From: JAVBOO01 sp031550435
GTDB taxonomy: Bacteria > Bacillota > Clostridia > Lachnospirales > WRAX01
Reading direction: 5' to 3'
Assembly: GCA_031550435.1 (NCBI GenBank)
Contig: JAVBOO010000029.1
Location: forward strand, 13,408 to 77,407
Length of the DNA: 64,000 bases
A program made the position numbers and the translations under genes. The notes below the pieces were generated by a model. The model had not been told where the DNA came from and ran no database searches. It saw only the letters and a program-made list of their open reading frames with translations. Within the stretch, counting starts at the first letter, position 1. The number at the start of each line of letters is the position of its first letter. Positions 42,066 to 50,284 of this stretch are shown here, piece by piece.

Positions 42066-43043
42066 TCACCTTGCATAAACTATATCCGAATACTTGAACT
42101 CCACGTTTTCCTCATAGTGAAGCCCTGTTGAGAACGAAAGATTTTTAATGGTTTCAAGTACGGTCATAAGATCCGTTTTGCCGGCAAAGTACGCTTCGCA
42201 GCTTTCTATCATCTTCGCGGCTTCAGTTGCGGACTCCGTGAACATCTCAACAAACGTAGTTTCCGACTTCTGGTCGTCGTTCCAGGGAAGGCCCCATGCT
42301 CCGCGTTTTTCGTTGAGATAGTCTATGCCTTCTTCCACTGCCCCGTAGTGCATCAGCGAAGTAAAAATCTTGTCTTTGACGGTTAAGCCCTCGACGAACT
42401 GCATAATTCTCTTCCTCCGCCCTTTTTTGGACTCAAGCAGCCACGTAATTTTAGACATGTATGAAAAAGCTCTGCTGACCTGCTTTGAGGATATGGGCAG
42501 ATTATACGCACAGAAAATATTCTTTGCCAATAGATACGATAACTCTTTACGTTTTTCTTTCTTTAAGCGTATCATTTTGTTTAGCTTATGCTCCGAAGGT
42601 TTTTTTCCGGTCGCAAGCTTTATCATCAACACGTCTATAGCCGTTTCGAAGCTTCTGTGATAAACACTGTATTTCAGTGATTTTATCTCACCCTCTTTCC
42701 TTGAGCCCGTTTTATAGTAAATATAGGGGTGGGCGGCGGTATCGAGGGCATAATGCGTTAAATATCCATAGAGATAGCTCTTTAGCGGGTCCGGATTCTT
42801 TGCTTTTTTTATGCCCGAAAGCATACCTTTTAAAAACTTCGAAAAATCACCTTTGTGCATGGTTGTTCCGATTCCCCTGATTCTCTTTCTGAAAAGAGAG
42901 GGTAGATAATAAAAAAACAAATCCGGCCCCTGAGTGCCGATGTTGAATTGTTCACGGCATTGTTTTAAGGTCTCGCCAAGCTCTTTCGGAAGCTCGTTAA
43001 GCACAGCCTCTCCGTGGATATAGTGTGTAATCAGTCCGGGCAT
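42066..43043 (-). CDS. Zinc-dependent phospholipase C family protein
   Basis: 325 residues from ATG 43043 with AAAGGAGAG about 10 nt upstream; the frame extends further upstream into a family A repeat without a site. PF00882-type features: MPGLITHYIHGEAVL at the N-terminus, IGTQGPDLFFYYLP, and YGYLTHYALDTAAHPYIYY, where the His and Asp residues would bind zinc. There is no signal peptide, so it is probably intracellular and not a toxin; members of this branch are common and mostly uncharacterised in Clostridia. Upstream of ytvI on the same strand. Confidence 0.82.
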   Translation of the reverse strand: MPGLITHYIHGEAVLNELPKELGETLKQCREQFNIGTQGPDLFFYYLPSLFRKRIRGIGTTMHKGDFSKFLKGMLSGIKKAKNPDPLKSYLYGYLTHYALDTAAHPYIYYKTGSRKEGEIKSLKYSVYHRSFETAIDVLMIKLATGKKPSEHKLNKMIRLKKEKRKELSYLLAKNIFCAYNLPISSKQVSRAFSYMSKITWLLESKKGRRKRIMQFVEGLTVKDKIFTSLMHYGAVEEGIDYLNEKRGAWGLPWNDDQKSETTFVEMFTESATEAAKMIESCEAYFAGKTDLMTVLETIKNLSFSTGLHYEENVEFKYSDIVYAR

Positions 43044-43192
43044 AAAATTAAAACTCTCCTTTGGGTAAAATTGGGGCGCGGTTGAAAAAAAGTACCGGGC
43101 AACAATAACTCGGGTACAAAACCCCTCGCGAGTCATCGTACGGATTTTACCCAAACTGTCTTGTTTATAGTACATCGGCAATAAAATACAAC

Positions 43193-43350
43193 TAAGTAAG
43201 TGCTGATTTAATCGAACGGTTGCGCCCGCAAGGGACAAATGCAAGCATCCGGCTCCGCACAAAGGCCGTATAACGGCCGCTTAGGACGATGATGCACGGA
43301 TTAAATCAGCCGAGTATCCGTCCAAAGTGATTTAATCAGTGTTTACCTAA
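43193..43350 (+). repeat. Family A repeat, full copy A1
   Basis: The cleanest copy: TAAGTAAGTGCTGATTTAAT, CGAACGGTTGCGCCCGCAAG, ACAAAGGCCGTATAACGGCC, GGATTAAATCAGCCGAGTAT, CCGTCCAAAGTGATTTAATC, AGTGTTTACC. The outer ends are imperfect inverted copies (GTGCTGATTTAATC against GATTTAATCAGTG). Flanking bases on both sides (CGGCAATAAAATACAAC, CCGCGTTATATTTAG) look like two halves of a family B or A3 type hairpin, as if A1 had inserted into it. Confidence 0.85.
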
Positions 43351-43445
43351 CACCGCGTTATATTTAGTTGTTTCCTCGCTTCGGAATAGAAAGTGCTTGC
43401 GGTACGCCGATATCCCTAACGGGTACCGGCAAGCGCTGTAAAGCC

Positions 43446-44669
43446 CTACTGCTTTAAGGCATGACCCGAAGCGATATTAACTATAACCTCGCTGGCCTTT
43501 TCCATGGTCTGTATGCATGCGTACTCATAAGGACCGTGGAAGTTATAGCCTCCGGTAAATATATTCGGGCAGGGCAGCCCCATAAACGAAAGCCTCGCCC
43601 CGTCCGTTCCCCCTCTGACAGGCTCGGACTCGGCCTTAAGCCCCGTTTTTTCTATTGCATTAACCATAAGCGATACAACATAAGGGTGGTTGTCGAGTAT
43701 TTCTTTCATGTTGGAGTACTGGTCAACTATGTTGATTGTGAATCTGCCTTCGCCGTATTTCTTGTTTTTCTCGAGCACAAGGTCGAGCATGAAATCCTTT
43801 TTGGCGTTAAGCTTGTCTTTATCGTGATCGCGAAGTATATACGACAGCTGCGTTTTTTCGCATGCTCCCCTTACATCGCTCAAATGGTAGAATCCTTCTC
43901 TGTGTTCGGTCGTTGAGGGCTTTTCGTTTTCCGGTATCGCACCGATAATCTCGGCTGCCAACTCGGCGGAGTTTATCATTATTCCCTTCGCGCTTCCGGG
44001 ATGCACGGACTTTCCGTTGATCGTTATTTTTGCTGAGGCGGCGTTAAAAGTCTCAACTTCATATACGCCTTCGGCGCTGCCGTCAAGCGTATAGGCAAAC
44101 TCCGCGTTAAAACCGGCTACATCAAACTTGTTTGCTCCGCGGCCTATCTCCTCGTCAGGGGTAAAGCCTATTTTTATATCGCCGTGCTTGATCTCGGGGT
44201 GCAGTATCAAATACTCGACAGCGGTCATAATCTCGGCTATTCCGGCCTTATCGTCGGCTCCGAGCAGCGTTGTCCCGTCCGTTACTATCAGGTCCTTGCC
44301 TGTATGGGTTCTGAGGCTCGGAAACTCGGACGGGGACATGATTATGCCCTTGCTGAGCTCTATATCGCCGCCGTCATAATTTTTAACTATGCGCGGCTTT
44401 ATATCCTTTCCGGAGCAATCGTCGCTTGTATCCATATGAGCTATAAAACCTATAGTTCCGATGTTTTTGTCAGTGTTTGACGGCAGGGTCGCGTACACAT
44501 AACCGAATTCGTCAAGTTTTACATCTTTGAGTCCAAGCTCCGTGCATTCCCGCTCGAGATGCTTTGCAAGCTCAAGCTGCTTACGTGTTGAGGGACAGGT
44601 TTCCGATTCCGGGTCGGATTGGGTATCAAACGATACATATTTAAGAAATCTTTCCACAAGCTTATTCAT
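43446..44669 (-). CDS. pepT: Peptidase T (tripeptide aminopeptidase)
   Basis: 407 residues from ATG 44669, 5 nt after GGAGGA. M20-family metallopeptidase ligands are in place: GFIAHMDTSDD (His, Asp), LLGADDKAGIAEIM, the catalytic Glu pair in TPDEEIGRG, Asp in YTLDGSAEG and the terminal His in GGYNFHGPYEY. RGGTDGARLSFMGLP is the PepT-specific segment. It removes N-terminal residues from tripeptides in the cytoplasm. The start overlaps the end of the methyltransferase gene by 8 nt, so they are coupled. Confidence 0.95.
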   Translation of the reverse strand: MNKLVERFLKYVSFDTQSDPESETCPSTRKQLELAKHLERECTELGLKDVKLDEFGYVYATLPSNTDKNIGTIGFIAHMDTSDDCSGKDIKPRIVKNYDGGDIELSKGIIMSPSEFPSLRTHTGKDLIVTDGTTLLGADDKAGIAEIMTAVEYLILHPEIKHGDIKIGFTPDEEIGRGANKFDVAGFNAEFAYTLDGSAEGVYEVETFNAASAKITINGKSVHPGSAKGIMINSAELAAEIIGAIPENEKPSTTEHREGFYHLSDVRGACEKTQLSYILRDHDKDKLNAKKDFMLDLVLEKNKKYGEGRFTINIVDQYSNMKEILDNHPYVVSLMVNAIEKTGLKAESEPVRGGTDGARLSFMGLPCPNIFTGGYNFHGPYEYACIQTMEKASEVIVNIASGHALKQ

Positions 44670-45834
44670 GTTCATCCTCCGTATATTCGTTTTTCATAAG
44701 ATCGTGCAGCTTCTGGCTGACGTTGTTCGCCTTAAGCAAGGCTTCGAGCGCTTCTTTTTTCAGCTTCACATCGCCCTTCCTGCTTTTTCTTACAGCTCTT
44801 ATCATTATGTTCTTCGGCGTATGCTCCATATCTATAAACTCTAAAACATCGGTTTTATAGCCCGAAATTTCCAATACAGCCGCGCGTATTCCGTCGGTCA
44901 GGAGCGAAGCGTATTTTTCTTTCAGTATCCCGTGCGAAAGCAGCGGGGTCAGCCCGCTGTGTTTGACCTGAGAGAACAGCTCGTGCTGACAACAGGGAAC
45001 GGCAAGTATAACATCCGCCCCGCGGCCGACGGCATTGTATATGGCATAATCCGTTGCCGTATCGCACGCATGCAGAGACACGACCATGTTTATTTTCGGC
45101 TTGTCGTGCGCATAGTCGGCTATATCCCCGCAGAAAAACCTAAGTCTGTAAAATCCCAGTTTTTCCGCCAAAGCTCCGCACTCCGCAACAACATCCTTTT
45201 TTAAGTCCAAGCCTGTAATATTTACGTTTTTGTTTTTGAGTATATTAAAATAATAGTAGAGCGCAAAAGTGAGATATGCTTTTCCGCAGCCGAAATCAAC
45301 AATCTCCGCGTTTTCGGGGATAAACTCCGCTATATCGTCTATCATCTCGAGATAACGGTTCAACTGCCTGAACTTCTTGGCGTAATGAGAAAATACCCTG
45401 CCTTTTTCGTCGGTTACACCAAGCTTTACAAGCCACTCGACCGGCCGGCCTTCATTCATTATATAGTTTTTTTCTCTGTTGTGAGCTATCGGCCCGTTAA
45501 CGGAATGCTCAGTCTTTTTCTTGAGCATCTTTGAGTTCTTGCCGTTACTTAAAAATTTATAGTTATACTCCCCTGCGTAAATATCGCAGAGCCTGTACTT
45601 TGGCAAAAGCTCGGCAAGCCTGTCCGATGAGGCTGCGGCGTCCAGGTTTTCGTGAAATACCTTGTCGAGAACAAAGGACGAAAACTGAAACACGGTTGCA
45701 CCCGCGACCGTCACCGGCATAACCGTAATCTTACCCGCCGGCTCTTTTTTATCTGTAGGGTTTGAAAGCGTGGCCTTGGGAAGACTTTCTCCAAACAACT
45801 GTTTTATAATCTCGGTGTAACTCGTGTTTGTCAT
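44662..45834 (-). CDS. SAM-dependent methyltransferase (Methyltransf_32-like)
   Basis: 390 residues. A variable N-terminal region (1-180) with a conserved HYAKKFRQLNRYLEMIDD leads into a Rossmann methyltransferase domain: motif I VDFGCGKAYLTFAL (about 186-200), motif II ITGLDLKK, then VSLHACDTATDYAIYNAV and VPCCQHELF, all characteristic of the PF13679 class. This class is uncharacterised in bacteria; a nucleic acid or tRNA substrate is possible but not shown. Operon with pepT by 8-nt overlap. Confidence 0.82.
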   Translation of the reverse strand: MTNTSYTEIIKQLFGESLPKATLSNPTDKKEPAGKITVMPVTVAGATVFQFSSFVLDKVFHENLDAAASSDRLAELLPKYRLCDIYAGEYNYKFLSNGKNSKMLKKKTEHSVNGPIAHNREKNYIMNEGRPVEWLVKLGVTDEKGRVFSHYAKKFRQLNRYLEMIDDIAEFIPENAEIVDFGCGKAYLTFALYYYFNILKNKNVNITGLDLKKDVVAECGALAEKLGFYRLRFFCGDIADYAHDKPKINMVVSLHACDTATDYAIYNAVGRGADVILAVPCCQHELFSQVKHSGLTPLLSHGILKEKYASLLTDGIRAAVLEISGYKTDVLEFIDMEHTPKNIMIRAVRKSRKGDVKLKKEALEALLKANNVSQKLHDLMKNEYTEDEHE

Positions 45835-46024
45835 ATTTTTTTACTCCGTACTGTGATATAATATTACCGCGGAAGTTATTACTGCAGCGCAAATCAGGCG
45901 AAATGTTTAGCTTTGCCGCGATAACCTACAGTTTAATCCAACGCGGACGAAACTTCAACAAGAACAGCGCACAGATTTCTCCATTTTTTTCGCTTGAGCA
46001 AAAGTAAAGCCCGGGAAGGTGTAT

Positions 46025-47026
46025 ATGTACGATTTCAGAGATATAGACGGGAACGAAAGGCTCATAAGTAACCTGAGCTCGCGTATAAAACAAGGGGCAG
46101 TACATCACGCCTATTTGTTTGACGGAGAGAAAGGCAGCGGAAAAAAGACTTTTGCAAACGCGTTCGCAAAAGCAATTTTGTGTGAGAAAAAACAGGGGTA
46201 TTCCTGTAACTCGTGCACGTCTTGCCGCAGCTTTGAAAGCGGAAACAATCCCGACGTGTACCGAATGAGACCGGAAAAGGTCAAGACCATCGGCGTTGAC
46301 CGAATCAGAGAAGAGATTAATGCGACGGTATTTATTAAGCCGTTTTTATACGACAAAAAGATTTATATTATCGAACAGGCCGACGCAATGACGGTTCAGG
46401 CCCAAAACGCTCTGCTGAAGACGCTTGAAGAAGCACCGGCCTTTTGCGTGTTCATGCTTGCCGCAGATAACACCTCTGCGCTTTTGCCGACTGTTTTGTC
46501 CCGTTGTTCGCTTATCGGAATGCGCGCGCTTGATACAAAAACCATAAAACGCCGGCTTGAGCGTGACTTAAGCCTCGATTCCGAAAAGGCGGAATTTTAC
46601 GCGGAGCTTTCGGCAGGCAACATCGGAAGAGCAAAAGAATATGCCGGATCGGACGAATTCACCGCTTTGAGAAATTTTACGGTCGAATTGCTGGACGGGA
46701 TAAAAAAGCGCGACTTAATAGACCTTTTTATGCAGGCTAAACAGGCGGAAAACTTTAAAAACAACATTGATGTAATTTTTGACTTGATGCTTTTATGGTA
46801 TAGAGACATGCTTGTTGCCGCATGCCTTAACTCGGCTGAGTATATGATACTGCGCGATTTGGAAGATAAGCTGCGGAATAACTTACCCGAGGATATAAGC
46901 GAAATAGCTTACTGCATAGACTTGATTCATGAAATAAAAAGCGGACTGAGTAAAAACGCCAATTTTGCCCTGTCCTTTGAAATTCTGCTCATAGGCCTAT
47001 CCGGTTGCCGCTATAACCCGGCCTGA
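46025..47026 (+). CDS. holB: DNA polymerase III subunit delta'
   Basis: 333 residues from ATG 46025; a GTG two codons earlier overlaps the GGGAAGG site. AAA+ clamp-loader fold: P-loop-like GEKGSGKKTFANAFAKAIL (about 33-50), a Cys4 zinc site CNSCTSC plus an upstream Cys, IIEQADAMTVQAQNALLKTL and the sensor region VLSRC. It is the stator of the clamp loader. In Bacillus it is followed by ricT-yabA-trmN6-rsmI; here those genes are about 7 kb away on the other strand, so the cluster has been split. Confidence 0.93.
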   Translation: MYDFRDIDGNERLISNLSSRIKQGAVHHAYLFDGEKGSGKKTFANAFAKAILCEKKQGYSCNSCTSCRSFESGNNPDVYRMRPEKVKTIGVDRIREEINATVFIKPFLYDKKIYIIEQADAMTVQAQNALLKTLEEAPAFCVFMLAADNTSALLPTVLSRCSLIGMRALDTKTIKRRLERDLSLDSEKAEFYAELSAGNIGRAKEYAGSDEFTALRNFTVELLDGIKKRDLIDLFMQAKQAENFKNNIDVIFDLMLLWYRDMLVAACLNSAEYMILRDLEDKLRNNLPEDISEIAYCIDLIHEIKSGLSKNANFALSFEILLIGLSGCRYNPA

Positions 47027-47116
47027 GGGAAACGGCGTTTTTTGAAAATTGCTGAAAGGTTTTCAAATATATAAATTTACTGCTTCACTCCGGGGTTTTT
47101 CCCGAAAACGTGGCAA

Positions 47117-47857
47117 TTAACAGTCGCCGTATCGGTATTTCGGCAATGTCAATATTGCCTCAAGCCCGTTGGAATCTTTTCTGTTCTTGATTTTTACAAC
47201 GCCGTTCATTTGGTCGGTAAGCTCTTTTACAATACTGAGGCCTATCCCCTGACCCTTTACGTTTCCGTCCGATTTTGTCACATATCTTTCGAAGATATGA
47301 CCCAGTTCTTCTTCGGGGACGCCGGGGCCGCTGTCTGTGACGCGGATTTCTATATACCTTTGCTTTTCTTTGAGACTCAGCTCGATTTCCCCGCCGTATG
47401 GGGTGAACTTCAAAGCGTTTGAAAGCAGATTTGTCACAATTCTTTTGAGCTTTAGCTTGTCGAAATTGTACATAACATCTGCCGTGTCGCATTCAAAATA
47501 TATATGTATATCTTTTTGCAACGCCTCAGAGTCATTGTTTTCTATGAGCTGCTGCATAAACTCGGTCATGTTCTGCCTCTCAGTGCATGCCTGCCTTCTT
47601 TCATTAAAAACAGATGCGGTGCTGTCTATTATGCTCAAAATAAGCTCGCTGCTGTTTTTAAGCCTTTCGGCGTGGCTAAGTAGCTCAGCCCTGTTAAACA
47701 TTCCTTCCCTCATCATTTGGGCGACATACATAATAGTTGAAAGCGGAGTCTTTATATCGTGGAACGCGTTTTCGAATCGTACAACGGCTTCGTCGGATTC
47801 AAAGTCACAAGTATCTTCACGGTTGCAATTCATACATAAATCGCTGTTATATACCAT
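47117..47857 (-). CDS. Soluble orphan sensor histidine kinase with N-terminal Cys cluster
   Basis: 246 residues from ATG 47857, 8 nt after AGGAG. No transmembrane segment. The short N-terminus has three cysteines, Cys8, Cys11 and Cys17 (LCMNCNREDTC), of the kind that bind zinc or an iron-sulfur cluster. A HisKA helix with FHDIKTPLSTIMY (phosphoacceptor His near residue 33) and a complete HATPase domain follow: N-box NLLSNALKF, G1 DSGPGVPEEE, F-box FERY, G2 GQGIGLSIV. No response regulator gene is adjacent. The signal and target are unknown; a cytoplasmic redox or metal signal is plausible (inference). Confidence 0.85.
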   Translation of the reverse strand: MVYNSDLCMNCNREDTCDFESDEAVVRFENAFHDIKTPLSTIMYVAQMMREGMFNRAELLSHAERLKNSSELILSIIDSTASVFNERRQACTERQNMTEFMQQLIENNDSEALQKDIHIYFECDTADVMYNFDKLKLKRIVTNLLSNALKFTPYGGEIELSLKEKQRYIEIRVTDSGPGVPEEELGHIFERYVTKSDGNVKGQGIGLSIVKELTDQMNGVVKIKNRKDSNGLEAILTLPKYRYGDC

Positions 47858-47980
47858 ACCTGACACTCCTATCTTGCACATTTTTTGTCTGGCTCCTATG
47901 TATATTGTACCACTTTACAACATGACAGGCAACCAAAAAAAGTTGCGGTTTTAGGAAAAGCCCTGTTTTATGGTATTAAA

Positions 47981-48014
47981 CAGCGCCTTGCCCAAACACG
48001 AGTTTTGGGGAAGG
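47981..48014. terminator. GC-rich hairpin downstream of the helical hypothetical gene region
   Basis: GCGCCTTGCCCAAAACACG-type left arm pairs with CCCCAAAACTCGTGTTTGGG/AAGGCGC on the other side: GCGCCTT (47981) with AAGGCGC (about 48014). It lies 80 nt beyond the stop of the 147-aa gene (minus strand) without an obvious T-run, so terminator function is uncertain. Confidence 0.4.
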
Positions 48015-48093
48015 CGCAAACAAAAACTGTATAAAACTTAATTTTGCATTGAAAAAAATGAAAACGTTCTCTAAATACTGCTAAGCAAAACGA

Positions 48094-48537
48094 CTACTCC
48101 AACACGTTGTTTAGCTCGGATAAAGTGTATTTTCTGTCGTCCTCGTCTTCCATAGTTTCCGCAGCCTTAATTCCGAGGGCAACATTCTCCTGCGCAAGAT
48201 CTCTTTTCCCCAGAACTGCATAGGCTCTTGCAACGCTTTCATAGCCGAACGCGAGATCCAATCCGCCGAGATTCTCCTTAAGAGCGATATCCAGCGAACG
48301 TTTTCCGTAAAATAGGGCAGATTCGCCGAGGCCGAGCAAACTGTTTACTCTTGATATCTGCCATTCGCCCCTCGCAAAATTCATCGGCTTACCCACAAAC
48401 CCCCAGTGATAACGCGAAGCGTGAGCCTTGTGCAGCATTTCGAAGTTCTCTTCTTCCGTCCTGTCTTTCTTGTCGATTAAGTCCCAAGTCCCGTTAAAGC
48501 ACTCAACGGCAATTTTCCTGTGGTCAATATCGCTCAC
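48094..48537 (-). CDS. Conserved hypothetical protein, TPR-like helical (147 aa)
   Basis: Starts with GTG at 48537 after GGGAGG. Entirely helical and soluble, with segments that recall tetratricopeptide pairs: SLLGLGESALFYGKRSLDIA and AFGYESVARAYAVLGKRDLA. A conserved HASRYHWGFVGKPMNFARGE stretch near residues 40-60 marks a family that I have seen annotated as uncharacterised in Firmicutes and Actinobacteria. No catalytic motif is visible. A protein-protein adaptor role is possible. It stands alone between the orphan kinase and spoVB. Confidence 0.7.
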   Translation of the reverse strand: MSDIDHRKIAVECFNGTWDLIDKKDRTEEENFEMLHKAHASRYHWGFVGKPMNFARGEWQISRVNSLLGLGESALFYGKRSLDIALKENLGGLDLAFGYESVARAYAVLGKRDLAQENVALGIKAAETMEDEDDRKYTLSELNNVLE

Positions 48538-48665
48538 TTGTAAACCTCCCGATAATAATCAGTTTTACGCTTTTTTATTGTATTTAATCTGACTAATTTG
48601 AATTTTTTGAAAATTCAAAGAAAATTTTCCTTAATGATTGACTTGTTCTTCAAGAGAACTATGAA

Positions 48666-50279
48666 TCATTTCAAATATTTCGCGAATCCTCTCAGGAATG
48701 AAATCTGGGAGGCGTCTTCCTTGGTAATCCCGCCTATCGCAAGCAAACCGGCCAAGTAGCTAACCATACCGATAACAACCGCAGCCGGGCACGCAAGCGC
48801 GTTTATCCCGGTAAAGGCGTAAATCGTGTAATAAACCGCCAAAACCGTTACACCCATAAATGCTGAAGCGGCAAGCGGTTTCGCGATTATCCCGACAAAA
48901 TCCGGCCTAAACCCGGTATATTTGCGCAGGAAATACCAATCGACACCGGAAGTTACCATATAAAACACGGTTGTGCTTATAACCGCGCCGTTTATATTAA
49001 TCCCCGGTATACCGAGCAGCACATAGTTGACCGGTATCTTGACAAGCGCCCCGGCTATGGCGGCAAACACGGGTATTTTCACCTTGCCGATGCCCTGAAG
49101 TATGCCTGTCGTAATTTGAGTCACAGACAAGAACACTATTGACGTTGCTCCCAAAGTGAGCAGAGAACCGCCTTCAGGATAACCTCGGAACAAAAGCAGC
49201 AAAAGCGGATTTGCGAGTACGCCCATGCCGACTGCCGCCGGTATAGACAAAATCATGGATATACGCATAAGCATGTTTGCTTTTTGCTCGACTGCAAGCT
49301 TGTTCTTCAGGATATGCGATGTTGCTATGCTTGGTATGGCAACAGAGGCAAACGCCGTGGATATCGAGGTCGGAAGCGCAGATAGCGTTACATATTTGCC
49401 GGAAAATCGCCCGTAAAGCTCGGTCGCGGTTTCTAACGACAGACCGGCTCCGTTAATGAGCCTCTCGTTTATCATAGACATGTCTATGACATTTGTTATC
49501 GAAAAAACCGCCGTTCCGATAATAATCGGAAACGCTGTTCTGAGCAGTATCTTGCCGATATCGGTTTTTCGCTCTGTTCCGCCATTTTGGTCTCCGTTTA
49601 TCGTCGCCTTTATTGCAGGATACGACATATAGAAAATATAAAGCAGGAATACAAGCCCGGCCGCCGCACCTATACCGGTCCCCAGAGTTCCGCCCGCAGC
49701 ACCCAGGGCTATTTTGTCACCGGTCGTCGATTCCATAAGCAGCCATGCGCAAACAACGGAAAAAACAGCGTTAAACGCTTGGTCGACTATCTGGGAGGCC
49801 GCGTTCGGCACGGCGTTTCCGATACCGAGGAAATAGCCGCGAAACACACCCATTATCGCGACTATCAGCACAGTCGGAGCCAAGGTCATTATAGAATAAT
49901 AGCTCCTCGGGCTCCTGACAAGTTCGCTGAAAAAACCCGCTCCGAAAAAAAGTATGAGCATACTGACAGCGCCGAGAACCGTTGCGATTATCAGAGATAC
50001 TTTAAAGACATTATACGCGTCTTTTTGCCTGCCCAGCGCGACTCTTTCCCCAACCATTTTCGAAATGGCTGCGGGAAGACCCGCGGCGGACAACACAAAG
50101 AAAAACAGATACAAATTATAGGATATGGCGTATAGCCCGTTGCCTTCGTCTCCTATTCTGCCCGTAAGAGGCACTCTGTATATAAAGCCCAAAAATCTCG
50201 CAAGCAAAGAAGCGGCGGTCAGTATGGCGGCCTGTTCAACGATAGAAGACCCTGCTTTTTTATGGCCTCGCGGTTTCAT
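48666..50279 (-). CDS. SpoVB-like lipid/polysaccharide flippase (MOP superfamily)
   Basis: 537 residues, about 14 transmembrane helices, with the family start AAILTAASLLARFLGFIYRV and GNGLYAISYNLYLFFFVLSA. AAAGGAG lies upstream of the ATG. SpoVB and its relatives are MurJ-like flippases thought to move lipid-linked peptidoglycan precursors, with SpoVB active during spore cortex synthesis. The start follows typA by 5 nt, so the two are one operon. Distinguishing SpoVB from a vegetative paralogue would need a tree. Confidence 0.88.
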   Translation of the reverse strand: MKPRGHKKAGSSIVEQAAILTAASLLARFLGFIYRVPLTGRIGDEGNGLYAISYNLYLFFFVLSAAGLPAAISKMVGERVALGRQKDAYNVFKVSLIIATVLGAVSMLILFFGAGFFSELVRSPRSYYSIMTLAPTVLIVAIMGVFRGYFLGIGNAVPNAASQIVDQAFNAVFSVVCAWLLMESTTGDKIALGAAGGTLGTGIGAAAGLVFLLYIFYMSYPAIKATINGDQNGGTERKTDIGKILLRTAFPIIIGTAVFSITNVIDMSMINERLINGAGLSLETATELYGRFSGKYVTLSALPTSISTAFASVAIPSIATSHILKNKLAVEQKANMLMRISMILSIPAAVGMGVLANPLLLLLFRGYPEGGSLLTLGATSIVFLSVTQITTGILQGIGKVKIPVFAAIAGALVKIPVNYVLLGIPGININGAVISTTVFYMVTSGVDWYFLRKYTGFRPDFVGIIAKPLAASAFMGVTVLAVYYTIYAFTGINALACPAAVVIGMVSYLAGLLAIGGITKEDASQISFLRGFAKYLK

Positions 50280-50284
50280 GTTGT

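Noticed and set aside
43044..43262. 73-codon N-terminal extension of the zinc phospholipase family gene
   Set aside because: It reads into family A copy A1, and the family start MPGLITHYIHG follows a good ribosome binding site at 43043.
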